NCBI GenBank assembly: GCA_041776485.1
Contig: JBHBQE010000021.1
Span: 1 to 64,000 of the forward strand
Direction: 5' to 3'
Length of the DNA stretch: 64,000 nucleotides
From: JBHBQE01 sp041776485
Lineage (GTDB): Bacteria; Bacillota; Clostridia; Lachnospirales; Lachnospiraceae
Under the pieces are notes generated by a model, which was not told where the DNA came from, made no database searches, and was given only the letters and a program-made list of their open reading frames with translations. Shown here one piece after another: positions 7,305 through 16,781 of the stretch (positions are counted from its first letter, which is position 1; the number at the start of each line of letters is the position of its first letter). Made by a program: the position numbers and the translations under genes.

Positions 7305-10139
7305 TTATTTGAGTATGCGATTTAGGTACTCTCCTGTGTAGGAGGCAGTACATTTTGCTACCGCCTCAGGGGTACCCTCTGTTACAACGGTTCCGCCCCT
7401 GTCTCCGCCGTCGGGTCCTAAATCTATTATGTAATCTGCGGTTTTTATCACATCCAGATTGTGCTCAATAACCACCACGGTGTTTCCGGTATCACACAGT
7501 CTGTGAAGTATTCCCACAAGCTTATTTACATCCTCAAAGTGAAGCCCCGTTGTAGGCTCGTCAAGGACATAAATTGTCTTGCCTGTAGGTCTTTTGCTTA
7601 ATTCCGTTGCCAGCTTAATTCTCTGTGCCTCACCGCCGGATAAGGTGGTGCTGGGCTGCCCGAGCTTAATATATGATAATCCCACGTCATTTAATGTTTC
7701 AATCTTCCTTTTAATGCTGGGAATATTTTGGAAAAAATCCAGGGCGGACTCTACTGTCATATCTAAAATGTCATATATAGATTTGCCCTTATATTTAATT
7801 GCCAGTGTTTCTCTGTTATATCGCTTTCCTTTGCAGACTTCACAGGGTACATATATATCTGGCAGGAAGTGCATTTCAATTTTTATAATACCGTCACCTG
7901 AACATGCTTCACATCTGCCGCCCTTAACGTTAAAGGAAAATCGGCCTTTACTGTAACCGGAGGCCTTTGCATCCACGGTGCTTGCAAAAAGATCCCTGAT
8001 TAAATCAAATACTCCGGTATAGGTGGCAGGATTTGATCTGGGAGTTCTTCCTATGGGACTTTGGTCAATATTAATTATTTTGTCTAAATAATCTGTCCCC
8101 AGAAGCTTATCGTGTTCGCCGACTATTTTGTGAGCATGATTAAGCTTTTTGGCAAGAGCTTTATATAATATCTCATTAATGAGTGAGCTTTTACCGGAAC
8201 CGGATACCCCTGTTACACAGGTGAGCACTCCCAAGGGGATATTTACATCTATATTTTTCAGGTTATGTTCCCTTGCTCCTATTATATTTATCCAGTTTTT
8301 GGGCTCTCGCCTGATTTTCGGAATTTCTATTTTCCTCTTTCCGGAGAGATATTCTCCGGTAACAGAGCCCTTTGTCCTCTCAAGCTCTTTGGCTGTGCCG
8401 CAGGCTACTACTCTGCCGCCGTGTTCTCCCGCATATGGACCGATATCCACAATATAATCAGCCTCTCTCATGGTATCCTCATCATGTTCCACCACAATAA
8501 GTGTGTTACCAAGATTTTTAAGATCTCTGAGGGAGGATAGAAGTCTGCTGTTATCTTTTTGGTGAAGCCCTATGCTAGGTTCATCCAGAATATAGGTAAC
8601 ACCCACAAGTCCGCTTCCTATCTGGGTTGCCAGTCGTATTCGCTGAGCTTCGCCGCCGGATAAGGTGGCGGTATTCCGTGATAGTGTTAGATAGTCCAGC
8701 CCAACCTCCACAAGAAAACTTATTCTTGCATTTATTTCTTTTATTACCAACTCGCCGATTTTAAGCTCCATAGGCGTAAGCTTAATATTATTCATAAATT
8801 CCTGAAGAACAACAATGGGCATATTGGTAAGGTCGAAAATGTTTTTTCCTGCTACTGTAACCGCCAGGCTTTCCCGTTTCAGCCTTTGCCCGTTACATAC
8901 TTTACAGGGATGTATTTGCATAAATTCTTCATATTGCTGTCTCATAACTTCAGATTTGGTTTCTCTGTATCTTCTGTTTACATTGGCAATAAGTCCCTCA
9001 AATGCCACATCATATATTCCATCTCCAAAGCGTCCGGAATATGGAACCTTTACCGCCTCATCAAATCCATAAATAAATTTATGCTTAATATCTTTAGGCA
9101 GGTTTTCATAGGGAGTATCTAAAGAAAAATTATATTTTTTTGCCAGAGCCTTTAAGGTTGCGTGAGTATAACTTTTCTCATCATTGCTGGACTGCCAGCC
9201 CATAACCTTTACGCAACCCTCGTTAAAGCTTAGGGAGGTATCGGGAATCATCAGCCTTTCGTCAAATTCCATTTTATAGCCCAATCCTGTACACTCAGGG
9301 CAGGCGCCAAAGGGATTGTTAAAGGAAAAACTTCTGGGCTCTATTTCATCTATGCTTATACCGCAGTCAGGGCAGGAAAAACTTTCAGAAAACCGTAGTT
9401 GACCATGTTTTGGAATGTCTATAATAACCAGTCCTTCACCTAATTTTAAGGCAGCTTCCAAAGAGTCGGTAAGTCTTTTTTCCAGTCCCTCTTTAACCTT
9501 TAATCTGTCAATTACTATTTCAATATTATGCTTTTTGTTTTTATCCAGTTGAATATCTTCGCTTAGATCGTACATGCTTCCATCTGCAATAACTCGCACA
9601 TATCCGCTGCTTTTTGCTCTTGCAAAGGTTTTTTCATGGGTACCCTTTCTGCCTCTGACCACAGGCGCAAGAATTTGAAACTTTGTATCATCTCCCAAAG
9701 CCATTATGCTGTCTACCATTTGGTCTATGCTTTGCCTGTGGATTTCTTTTCCGCAGGAAGGGCAATGAGGGATTCCTATTCTGGCAAAGAGTAATCTGAA
9801 ATAGTCATATATTTCCGTAACCGTTCCTACAGTGGAGCGGGGGTTTCTGTTAGTAGATTTTTGGTCAATGGAAATAGTGGGGGTAAGACCTTCTATTTTC
9901 TCAACCTTCGGTTTTTCCATTTGTCCCAGAAATTGCCTGGCATAGCTGGAAAGGGACTCCATATATCTACGCTGTCCCTCTGCAAAAATGGTGTCAAAGG
10001 CGAGGGAGGATTTACCGGAGCCGCTAAGTCCGGTGATAACCACAAAATTATCTCTTGGTATATCCAAATCAATGGATTTAAGGTTATGCTCTTTTGCCCC
10101 TCTTATTTTTATTAAATTGGCTGAATTGCTTTTTTTCAT
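7305..10139 (-). CDS. uvrA: Excinuclease ABC subunit A
   Basis: UvrA dimers find DNA lesions and load UvrB. The 944-residue product has the two ABC ATPase modules of the family: Walker A GLSGSGKSSLAFD near the N-terminus, a first signature LSGGEAQRIRLA, a second Walker A GVSGSGKSSLINE and a second signature LSGGEAQRIKLA. CxxC zinc-binding pairs are present (CPSCG, CPDCG/CPECTGLGY and the central CEACSGDG/CEVCKGKR). A TTG 15 bp upstream is also in frame; I chose the ATG at 10139 because MKKSNSANLIKIRGAKEHNL aligns with normal UvrA N-termini. It is divergent from the sugar locus. Confidence 0.97.
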   Translation of the reverse strand: MKKSNSANLIKIRGAKEHNLKSIDLDIPRDNFVVITGLSGSGKSSLAFDTIFAEGQRRYMESLSSYARQFLGQMEKPKVEKIEGLTPTISIDQKSTNRNPRSTVGTVTEIYDYFRLLFARIGIPHCPSCGKEIHRQSIDQMVDSIMALGDDTKFQILAPVVRGRKGTHEKTFARAKSSGYVRVIADGSMYDLSEDIQLDKNKKHNIEIVIDRLKVKEGLEKRLTDSLEAALKLGEGLVIIDIPKHGQLRFSESFSCPDCGISIDEIEPRSFSFNNPFGACPECTGLGYKMEFDERLMIPDTSLSFNEGCVKVMGWQSSNDEKSYTHATLKALAKKYNFSLDTPYENLPKDIKHKFIYGFDEAVKVPYSGRFGDGIYDVAFEGLIANVNRRYRETKSEVMRQQYEEFMQIHPCKVCNGQRLKRESLAVTVAGKNIFDLTNMPIVVLQEFMNNIKLTPMELKIGELVIKEINARISFLVEVGLDYLTLSRNTATLSGGEAQRIRLATQIGSGLVGVTYILDEPSIGLHQKDNSRLLSSLRDLKNLGNTLIVVEHDEDTMREADYIVDIGPYAGEHGGRVVACGTAKELERTKGSVTGEYLSGKRKIEIPKIRREPKNWINIIGAREHNLKNIDVNIPLGVLTCVTGVSGSGKSSLINEILYKALAKKLNHAHKIVGEHDKLLGTDYLDKIINIDQSPIGRTPRSNPATYTGVFDLIRDLFASTVDAKASGYSKGRFSFNVKGGRCEACSGDGIIKIEMHFLPDIYVPCEVCKGKRYNRETLAIKYKGKSIYDILDMTVESALDFFQNIPSIKRKIETLNDVGLSYIKLGQPSTTLSGGEAQRIKLATELSKRPTGKTIYVLDEPTTGLHFEDVNKLVGILHRLCDTGNTVVVIEHNLDVIKTADYIIDLGPDGGDRGGTVVTEGTPEAVAKCTASYTGEYLNRILK

Positions 10140-10239
10140 AACACTGTCTTTCAAATCATTTTATTCAATTTTCTATAAATATGAGTGAGATAATATTAGT
10201 ATAAATAGTCGTAAAATGATATATAAAATACGGAGAATA

Positions 10240-10248
10240 TGCTATACT
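10240..10248 (+). promoter_or_regulatory. Candidate extended -10 promoter for the isomerase/GRE1 operon
   Basis: TGCTATACT at 10240-10248 is an extended -10 element, about 40 bp before the isomerase ATG. No good -35 is present at 17 bp, so strength may depend on an activator or on the extended element. Confidence 0.35.
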
Positions 10249-10288
10249 TATTTAGTAATTTTATCCTTATTTCAGAATTAGTGCAGGC

Positions 10289-11524
10289 ATGAATAAAGAG
10301 TTTTTAGCTGAAAAATATATTTTAGGAAATCAACATAATAAAGACTTCCTAAGGGAACAAAGGAAGGCTCTACTGGATTTTGCCGTGGATTTTCCCTCGC
10401 CAAAGGGAAGTTCGTATTATTTAGGGGATAATGGAGTGCCTGACATGCTAAAACCCAGGGAAACCTGGATTACATCCAGAATGGTATATTCCTATTGCCT
10501 GGGAAATTTACTTGGCAGAGAGGCAGACAGGGATCTTGCAGAAATTGGGATGTCGGGACTTTTAGAGGAGCTTTGGGATAATGAACATGGCGGATATTAT
10601 AGTGGACTGACCAAAGATGATGAGCCGCTGCCGGATAAAATGTGCTATGCTCATGCTTTTGTTATATTGGCAGCTTCCTCAGCAATTTTAGCAGAGCTTC
10701 CTAGGGCATGGGAGCTGTTTAATCAGGCAATGGATATTTTTATTGAGAAATTTTGGCAGGGGATCGGACTTACGATAGACGGATGGGACAGGGATTTTAC
10801 CTGTATGCATAAGTATAGAGGACTCAACTCCAATATGCATACCGTAGAGGCGTTGCTGGCTGCAGCTGACGCAACAAGAGAAGTGAAGTACAGGAATATG
10901 GCTGGACAGATTATTAATCATGTGATTGTCTGGGCAAAGGATAATAATTATCGTATTCCTGAGCATTTTACAGAAAATTGGGAGCCAATTCTTGATTATA
11001 ATATAGATAAAAAGGATGATCCCTTTAAACCCTATGGAGCTACACCGGGGCATGGGATGGAGTGGGCAAGGCTCATTGTTCAGTGGGCTCTGTGCTCAGA
11101 ACAGGATAATAGGGATTATATAGAGATTGCAAAAAATTTATATAACAGGGCAAGGAGCGATGCATGGAATATTGATTCCGGTCCCGGATTTTGTTATACC
11201 ACAGATTGGCAGGGAATGCCTGTTGTTACCGACAGAATGCACTGGACCTTGGCAGAGGCAATTAATACCGCCGCTGTTTTATATAATGTAACGGGCAATG
11301 AACAATATGCAAAGGATTACTATGAATATATGGAGTATCTGGATAAGCTTGTTCTTGATAAGGTAAATGGTTCATGGTTTCATGAGCTTTCTCGGGACAA
11401 TATTAAAAAGAGCTCTGTTTGGGTGGGCAAGCCGGATATTTATCATGCATTGCAGGCTATGCTTATACCCTATGGAAATCCGGCAAAGTCTATTGCATTG
11501 ACAGTATCCTGTGGATATGAGTAA
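10289..11524 (+). CDS. AGE/YihS-type sugar isomerase or epimerase
   Basis: A 411-residue soluble (alpha/alpha)6-barrel protein of the N-acylglucosamine 2-epimerase superfamily. It aligns along its length with my recollection of YihS, the sulfoquinovose/mannose isomerase: WITSRM (Arg64), NMHTVEA (His184), RIPEHF, YGATPGHGMEW (His255) and KPDIYHALQ (His386), so both catalytic-type histidines and the ring-binding Arg are present. Two positions that I remember as Gln in YihS (WWQELD, KQDIYH) are His and Pro here (SWFHELS, KPDIYH), so the substrate may not be sulfoquinovose. It heads a four-gene operon with a glycyl radical enzyme, its activase and a ROK-like protein. Role inferred: aldose-ketose isomerisation or 2-epimerisation of an unphosphorylated sugar. 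Confidence 0.85.
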   Translation: MNKEFLAEKYILGNQHNKDFLREQRKALLDFAVDFPSPKGSSYYLGDNGVPDMLKPRETWITSRMVYSYCLGNLLGREADRDLAEIGMSGLLEELWDNEHGGYYSGLTKDDEPLPDKMCYAHAFVILAASSAILAELPRAWELFNQAMDIFIEKFWQGIGLTIDGWDRDFTCMHKYRGLNSNMHTVEALLAAADATREVKYRNMAGQIINHVIVWAKDNNYRIPEHFTENWEPILDYNIDKKDDPFKPYGATPGHGMEWARLIVQWALCSEQDNRDYIEIAKNLYNRARSDAWNIDSGPGFCYTTDWQGMPVVTDRMHWTLAEAINTAAVLYNVTGNEQYAKDYYEYMEYLDKLVLDKVNGSWFHELSRDNIKKSSVWVGKPDIYHALQAMLIPYGNPAKSIALTVSCGYE

Positions 11525-11567
11525 GGTATGTATAGAAATATAAATAAAGTATCAAATGGAGGCTATT

Positions 11568-13922
11568 ATGAAAATAGATAAAATCCTGGGATTAAAATGT
11601 CCAAAAAGAATAGAAAAACTTAAGGATGTCATGCTCAGCGAGACAAGATATGCCTCTATTGAGCAGGCGAGGATAGTTACGGAAAGTTATAAAAATAATG
11701 AGGATAAGCCCCGCTGTATCCAAAGGGCTATGGCGCTTAGAGATTCTCTGGAAAAAATAGAAATACATATTGATATAGATGAGATTATAGTGGGGAACCG
11801 TACAAAGAAAAGTCGGAGTGGAGTGGTTTTTCCTGAAACAGGAGCTTCCTGGGTAGATAAGGAATTTGAAACCCTGCCCACAAGAAAGCAGGATAGATTT
11901 AATATAAGACCTGAGGATATTCTGGAGTTTCGCAGTAATATTATGCCTTATTGGAGAGGTAAATCTCTGGAGGACAGGGTAAGAGATGAGGTAGGTACCG
12001 AGGTTGATGCAATAGCCAAAGTAGTTAAGATTAACCAAAAGGATCATTCTCAGGGGCATATCTGTCCCAATACAAAAAAGTGGCTGAAATTAGGTCCCGG
12101 GGGAATAATGGAGGAGGCAAAGAAATACAGAGAGTCTGCTGAGGGGAATAAAAGGGATTTTTATGACAGTGTAATAATAAGCATGAAGGGTGCCTGTAAT
12201 TTTATAAAACGATATGCCGTACTGGCAGAATCTTTGTATAACGAACACCATAAAGAAAATCTTTTAGAGATATCAAGGGTATGTCATAACCTGTCAGAAA
12301 ATCCTCCAAGAACCTACCATGAGGCAGTACAGGCAACTTGGTTTTTATATGTTATTTTACAAATGGAGGGGAATGCCTCATCATTTTCACCGGGGCGTAT
12401 GGATCAATACCTGTATCCCTATTATGAATATAGCAGGAGTGAGGGAATGAGCCTGAATGAGGCTTTAGAAATTACCGAATGCCTTTGGCTTAAATTCAAT
12501 CAAATTGTATATCTTAGAAATTCCAACAGTGCCAGATACTTTGCAGGATTCCCCATTGGGTTTAATGTGGCGATAAGCGGACAGGACAGCAATGGAGAGG
12601 ATACCACAAATGAACTGAGTTATATGTTCTTGCAGGCGCAATCCCATGTCAGGCTTCCTCAACCTAATTTATCTTTAAGGATACATAAAAATACTCCGGA
12701 AAGATTGCTGCGGGAGGCTACGCGGGTTATCGCTTTGGGAACGGGTATGCCTCAGGTATTCAATGATGAAGCGGTTATTCCCGCCTTGAAAAATCATGGT
12801 ATCAGCCATGATGACGCGATGAATTATGCAATAGTTGGCTGTGTAGAGCTTACGACTCAGGGAAATACTCTGGCATGGAGTGACGCAGCCATGTTTAATT
12901 TGTTAAAGGCACTGGAGCTTACCCTTAATAATGGCGTTGATATGTTAACCGGAGAGATAACAGGTCTGCAATTAGGTGATTTAACATCCTATAGCAGCTT
13001 TAAAGATTTGGAAGCTGCCTATAGTAAACAAATAGATTACTTTATGGATAAAATGGCAGCCTGTATAAGCAGGGTAGAGAAGATGCATGAAAAGCTTCTG
13101 CCTACGCCTTTTTTATCTTCGGTAATTGATGATTGCATTACTAAGGGGATGGACGTTACCCAAGGTGGTGCTCACTATAATTTTGCAGGGGTGCAGGCAA
13201 TACAGGTGGCAAATATCGCAGATTCTATGGCAGCGTTAAAACATCTTGTTTTTGATAAGAAAATTATTTCAGCTGAAGATTTGCTTGCAGCTTTGCAGAC
13301 AGATTTTAAGGGGTATGAAATATTAAGGGCTATGCTTATAAACAAGGCACCTAAATATGGTAATGATATAGATGAAGTGGATAAACTGGGGGTAAAATGG
13401 GTAAATTACTTTGCCGAAGGGCTGAAAAAATATAGGAATGGGCGTGGCGGCATATATCAAATGGGATTATATACAGTATCTGCCCATGTGCCCATGGGGC
13501 AAAATGTGGGGGCTTCACCTGATGGCAGAAGGGCAAAAAGCCCGCTTGCAGACGGCGGTGTATCCGCGATGTATGGGAATGATATATGTGGACCTACAGC
13601 TCTTTTACAGTCTGTAGCAAAGCTGCCCTACGAAAAGGCAAGTAACGGTACATTATTAAATATGAAATTTATACCGGCATTTTTCAAAACAGATACCGGA
13701 ATAAATAAATTTGTAAATTTACTAAGGGCAGTATGCAGGCTGGGAATAAGCCATATTCAATTCAATGTAATTAATAAAGAGGATTTGCTTAAGGCGCAGA
13801 AGGAACCGGAAAGGTATAAAAGCCTTACAATACGTGTGGCGGGATATACAGCGTATTTTACAGAGCTTTCGGAAGATTTGCAGGACGAGATTATAGCCAG
13901 AACTACCTATGAGTCAGCCTGA
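11568..13922 (+). CDS. Glycyl radical enzyme 1 (dehydratase/lyase clade, substrate unknown)
   Basis: A 784-residue member of the pyruvate formate-lyase/diol dehydratase superfamily. The thiyl-radical cysteine lies in YAIVGCVELTTQG (Cys425, general-base Glu427) and the radical glycine in the C-terminal loop IRVAGYTAYF (Gly759). GHICPNTKKWLKLGPGGI near residues 163-180 and the A-W-S-D-A-A after the Cys loop resemble the dehydratase/C-O or C-S lyase branch rather than true Pfl, which would have two adjacent Cys. I start at the second ATG (11568) because GGAGG lies five bases before it; the ATG at 11556 overlaps that site. It overlaps its activase by 14 bp. Substrate cannot be read from sequence; context suggests a sugar or sugar-derived polyol. 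Confidence 0.9.
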   Translation: MKIDKILGLKCPKRIEKLKDVMLSETRYASIEQARIVTESYKNNEDKPRCIQRAMALRDSLEKIEIHIDIDEIIVGNRTKKSRSGVVFPETGASWVDKEFETLPTRKQDRFNIRPEDILEFRSNIMPYWRGKSLEDRVRDEVGTEVDAIAKVVKINQKDHSQGHICPNTKKWLKLGPGGIMEEAKKYRESAEGNKRDFYDSVIISMKGACNFIKRYAVLAESLYNEHHKENLLEISRVCHNLSENPPRTYHEAVQATWFLYVILQMEGNASSFSPGRMDQYLYPYYEYSRSEGMSLNEALEITECLWLKFNQIVYLRNSNSARYFAGFPIGFNVAISGQDSNGEDTTNELSYMFLQAQSHVRLPQPNLSLRIHKNTPERLLREATRVIALGTGMPQVFNDEAVIPALKNHGISHDDAMNYAIVGCVELTTQGNTLAWSDAAMFNLLKALELTLNNGVDMLTGEITGLQLGDLTSYSSFKDLEAAYSKQIDYFMDKMAACISRVEKMHEKLLPTPFLSSVIDDCITKGMDVTQGGAHYNFAGVQAIQVANIADSMAALKHLVFDKKIISAEDLLAALQTDFKGYEILRAMLINKAPKYGNDIDEVDKLGVKWVNYFAEGLKKYRNGRGGIYQMGLYTVSAHVPMGQNVGASPDGRRAKSPLADGGVSAMYGNDICGPTALLQSVAKLPYEKASNGTLLNMKFIPAFFKTDTGINKFVNLLRAVCRLGISHIQFNVINKEDLLKAQKEPERYKSLTIRVAGYTAYFTELSEDLQDEIIARTTYESA

Positions 13923-14817
13923 TATTTTTGGCAATATATTTGCCCTTAAAAGGTTTGCGGTACATGATGGAGCAGGGATAAGGAGCACCTTGTTTTTAAT
14001 GGGCTGCAGCCTTAACTGTCCCTGGTGTCAAAATCCTGAGTCCAAATATACAGAGCCTATACTTTATTATAGCCAAAGCAGGTGTATTAAATGCGGTATT
14101 TGTATAAATTCCTGTCAAAGAAGCGCTTTGAGGATAGATGATAGGATCCATATAGACAGAAGCAAATGTATCCTTTGCAAATCCTGTGTTGAAGTATGTC
14201 CCGGCGGTGCGTTGTTTTTTGCAGGTGAAAATATTTCTGCAAGGAGGGCTGTGGACAGATTGCTTCGAGACAGAGAGTTTTTCGGCATTGATGGTGGGAT
14301 TACTCTTTCAGGAGGAGAGCCTCTTTTGCAGTATGAATTTGCCGGGGAAATACTTAGCTTGTGTCAAAGAGAAAATATAGATACTGCAATAGAAACCTGT
14401 CTGGCGGTTCCGCAGGAATCAGTTATGGGTGTATTGAATTATGTGAATCATTTCCTTGTGGATATTAAGATTTTGGACAATGGGCTGCACAAACAGTATT
14501 TAGGACAGGGGAATGAGAATATACTGCAAAATTACAGATTTCTTGTTTCCAGTGGAGCAGACATGATTACCAGAATCCCGCTTATTCCCGGATATACTGC
14601 CAATGAAAGGAATATTAGAGGGATCGGGGAGTTTATATATAATGTAAATCCGAATGCTAAAGTAGAGCTTTTAAATTTTAACCCTCTATGTCGCAGCAAA
14701 TATGAGGATATGGAAATTGAATTTCCCATAAAAGAGAGTAATTTTACTGATAGTCAAATGAATGAGTTTTATAATGCGCTTAAGCGTGCGGGAATAAAAA
14801 ATATCGTTATGGAGTGA
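13909..14817 (+). CDS. Glycyl radical enzyme activase with ferredoxin domain
   Basis: A 302-residue radical SAM enzyme that installs the glycyl radical on its partner using SAM and a [4Fe-4S] cluster. The SAM-cluster motif is CSLNCPWC (CxxxCxxC, about residues 33-40), preceded by VHDGAGIRSTLF. An inserted domain carries two further cluster motifs, CIKCGICINSC and CILCKSCVEVC, as in activases of dehydratase-type enzymes. GGITLSGGEPLLQ is the usual SAM-binding GGE motif. It overlaps the GRE1 stop by 14 bp, so translation is coupled and GRE1 is its obvious partner. Confidence 0.95.
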   Translation: MSQPDIFGNIFALKRFAVHDGAGIRSTLFLMGCSLNCPWCQNPESKYTEPILYYSQSRCIKCGICINSCQRSALRIDDRIHIDRSKCILCKSCVEVCPGGALFFAGENISARRAVDRLLRDREFFGIDGGITLSGGEPLLQYEFAGEILSLCQRENIDTAIETCLAVPQESVMGVLNYVNHFLVDIKILDNGLHKQYLGQGNENILQNYRFLVSSGADMITRIPLIPGYTANERNIRGIGEFIYNVNPNAKVELLNFNPLCRSKYEDMEIEFPIKESNFTDSQMNEFYNALKRAGIKNIVME

Positions 14818-14883
14818 ATGCTGTTGAAGATTGTACTTTACTGTGCCGTAGCTCAATAGCCGGAGACTTTAAGGAGAGTAAAT

Positions 14884-16710
14884 ATGTTAAAAAAATTTTT
14901 AAAGACTGCAAAGGAAGATAGACCTGTTTATATTACCGATGTAAGAGAGGAATTTCAGACAAATGGTAAGCTTCCCTTTTACTTACAGGTAATAGGCTAT
15001 GATAAAAGCATAAGGGAGTTCTCACTGAACATTCCTGCCTGTACGGACAGTGAGGAAAGAGAATTTGTAAGCTCCTATATCTATGCCATGATATACAATA
15101 TTATTTCCTCTATAGGTGCGTTGAAAATTTTTGTATTTATAGATACAAAGGATAAATTCAGCTTTGAGCTTGCCAATAGTTTAAACGAGACTTTCCAAAC
15201 GGAACATGCAAAGCTTGAAAGATATGGATACGGTAAATGCCTGAATGTCAATGAAAGGATTATTAATAGTCTTGTCGGCAAAGATATTAAGTTTAAATTT
15301 AATATTAATGACATAGGAAATTTCAAACCTGTCTGTAGTGTAGATTTTGAAACAAGAAATAAAGACATAAGGGGAACAGGGCAATCTCTAAAATCTGCTG
15401 AAGATGAAAGGACAGCAGGGGAAGAAAATATTTTTAAGAAACTTTCTAAATTGGGGAATAGCGGTATATTCTTAGGAATTGATGTGGGTGGCACAGATAT
15501 TAAGCTGGCGGCAAGTGTAGATGGACGCTTGGTTTTATACAAGGAATATGACTGGTTTCCCAGTGAATTTAAATATGCCAGTGAATTAATCGACCCTATT
15601 ATCATGCTTGTCAGACTTATGAGGGCAGGGGTAAATATGTATATCCGGGGAAAAAATGATGAGATAGTTAAGACAGTATACGGTAAAGAGGCAGGTAATC
15701 AGGACATTATTTCTGCCCTGAATAAAATGGAGAATATAGTTGGAGATGAGCCTAAAGAATTTGAAGCAATAGGCTTAAGTTTTCCTGATGTAGTAATTAA
15801 TAATTTAATTATTGGCGGGGAAACTTATAAAACTAAGGGCATGAGAGAAAATCAGAATATTGATTATGAAAATGAATTTGCAAAAATAACTGTTTTAAGG
15901 GAAAGTTTAGCGGAATATGTGAGCAATGAAAATGGGATTATGATTACCAATGACGGTCCCATGGCTGCCTTTACTGCCGCTATGGAAATATCTGCAGTAG
16001 AGGGTGATGTATCCAATGGATTTTTTGCGCACACCTTAGGGACAGAATTAGGAACAGGCTGGGTTAAGGGCAGCGGTGAAATCCCTGCAATACCCCTTGA
16101 GGTCTATAATTTTATTATAGATTTAGGAAGCTTTGGGCAAAAGAAATATAACTCAAAGGATGTACGAAGTATTAATAATTTTAATACAGGATTGCCCGGT
16201 ACATTGCAGAAATATACTTCTCAATCGGGGGTTTTCAGATTAGCTATGAAATATTTATCTAAAGATATGGAAATATATAGGGAAGCTTTTGAATTGGGAT
16301 TATTTAAAAAAGAGGGAGAGGATATAATAATTCCAACTTCACCAAATGATATGAGAAAGCCCTGCTTAGAATTTTTTATGGAAAAAGCAAGTATCGACAG
16401 GGCTTGCAAAGATATATTCAGAGAAATAGGGGAGTATTTGGCGGTAACCTGGCAGGAAACAGAATATATTATTGCGCCGGAAGCAAAGGAGCGGTCTTTA
16501 TTCGGCAGATTGGTAAAATCCGATATTTGTTTTAAGCTAATGAGCCAGGGGGCAAAGGAAAGAATATCGGATATAAACATGTATGCTGCAAATGATGAAC
16601 TGGCAAATACTGTACTTATGAAACAATTGGAAAGTAATCCCGATTATACAGTGGCGCAGTTTGCTCAGGCTGTAGGAGCAATTTACTTTGGATGTATAGG
16701 GTTAATTTAA
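14884..16710 (+). CDS. Large ROK-like (ASKHA) protein with an extra N-terminal region
   Basis: A 608-residue soluble protein, about twice a normal ROK kinase. The ROK-type phosphate-1 motif IFLGIDVGGTDIKLA is at residues 195-209, followed by a Pro-containing IGLSFPDVVINN and an aspartate loop MITNDGPMAAFTAA, then TLGTELGTGWVKG like the ROK adenosine region. The first ~190 residues match no domain I know. The classical Zn site CxCxxxxC of ROK proteins is absent. AAGGAG lies seven bases before the ATG. Fourth gene of the isomerase/GRE1 operon, so a sugar kinase or sensor for that pathway is likely; the catalytic Asp loop makes kinase plausible. Confidence 0.7.
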   Translation: MLKKFLKTAKEDRPVYITDVREEFQTNGKLPFYLQVIGYDKSIREFSLNIPACTDSEEREFVSSYIYAMIYNIISSIGALKIFVFIDTKDKFSFELANSLNETFQTEHAKLERYGYGKCLNVNERIINSLVGKDIKFKFNINDIGNFKPVCSVDFETRNKDIRGTGQSLKSAEDERTAGEENIFKKLSKLGNSGIFLGIDVGGTDIKLAASVDGRLVLYKEYDWFPSEFKYASELIDPIIMLVRLMRAGVNMYIRGKNDEIVKTVYGKEAGNQDIISALNKMENIVGDEPKEFEAIGLSFPDVVINNLIIGGETYKTKGMRENQNIDYENEFAKITVLRESLAEYVSNENGIMITNDGPMAAFTAAMEISAVEGDVSNGFFAHTLGTELGTGWVKGSGEIPAIPLEVYNFIIDLGSFGQKKYNSKDVRSINNFNTGLPGTLQKYTSQSGVFRLAMKYLSKDMEIYREAFELGLFKKEGEDIIIPTSPNDMRKPCLEFFMEKASIDRACKDIFREIGEYLAVTWQETEYIIAPEAKERSLFGRLVKSDICFKLMSQGAKERISDINMYAANDELANTVLMKQLESNPDYTVAQFAQAVGAIYFGCIGLI

Positions 16711-16718
16711 AATTAATA

Positions 16719-16745
16719 AGGGCTAATTAAGTGATAATTAGCCCT
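16719..16745. terminator. Bidirectional hairpin between convergent genes
   Basis: AGGGCTAATTA, five-base loop, TAATTAGCCCT: a perfect 11-bp stem located between the stop of the ROK-like gene and the end of glycyl radical enzyme 2 on the other strand. Flanking T runs are weak, but position and symmetry fit a shared terminator. Confidence 0.65.
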
Positions 16746-16781
16746 ATCTGATGATTTGTGTATTTTGTCTAACAGCAAATA

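Noticed and set aside
7579..10188. Several plus-strand open frames inside uvrA
   Set aside because: All are shadows of uvrA on the opposite strand without ribosome sites or family similarity.
11556..11567. Upstream ATG as start of glycyl radical enzyme 1
   Set aside because: This ATG overlaps the GGAGG that serves the ATG at 11568.
10289..16710. Sulfoquinovose degradation operon
   Set aside because: The first gene is YihS-like, but no sulfosugar kinase, aldolase, transaldolase or sulfonate exporter typical of sulfoglycolysis is present and two pocket residues differ.
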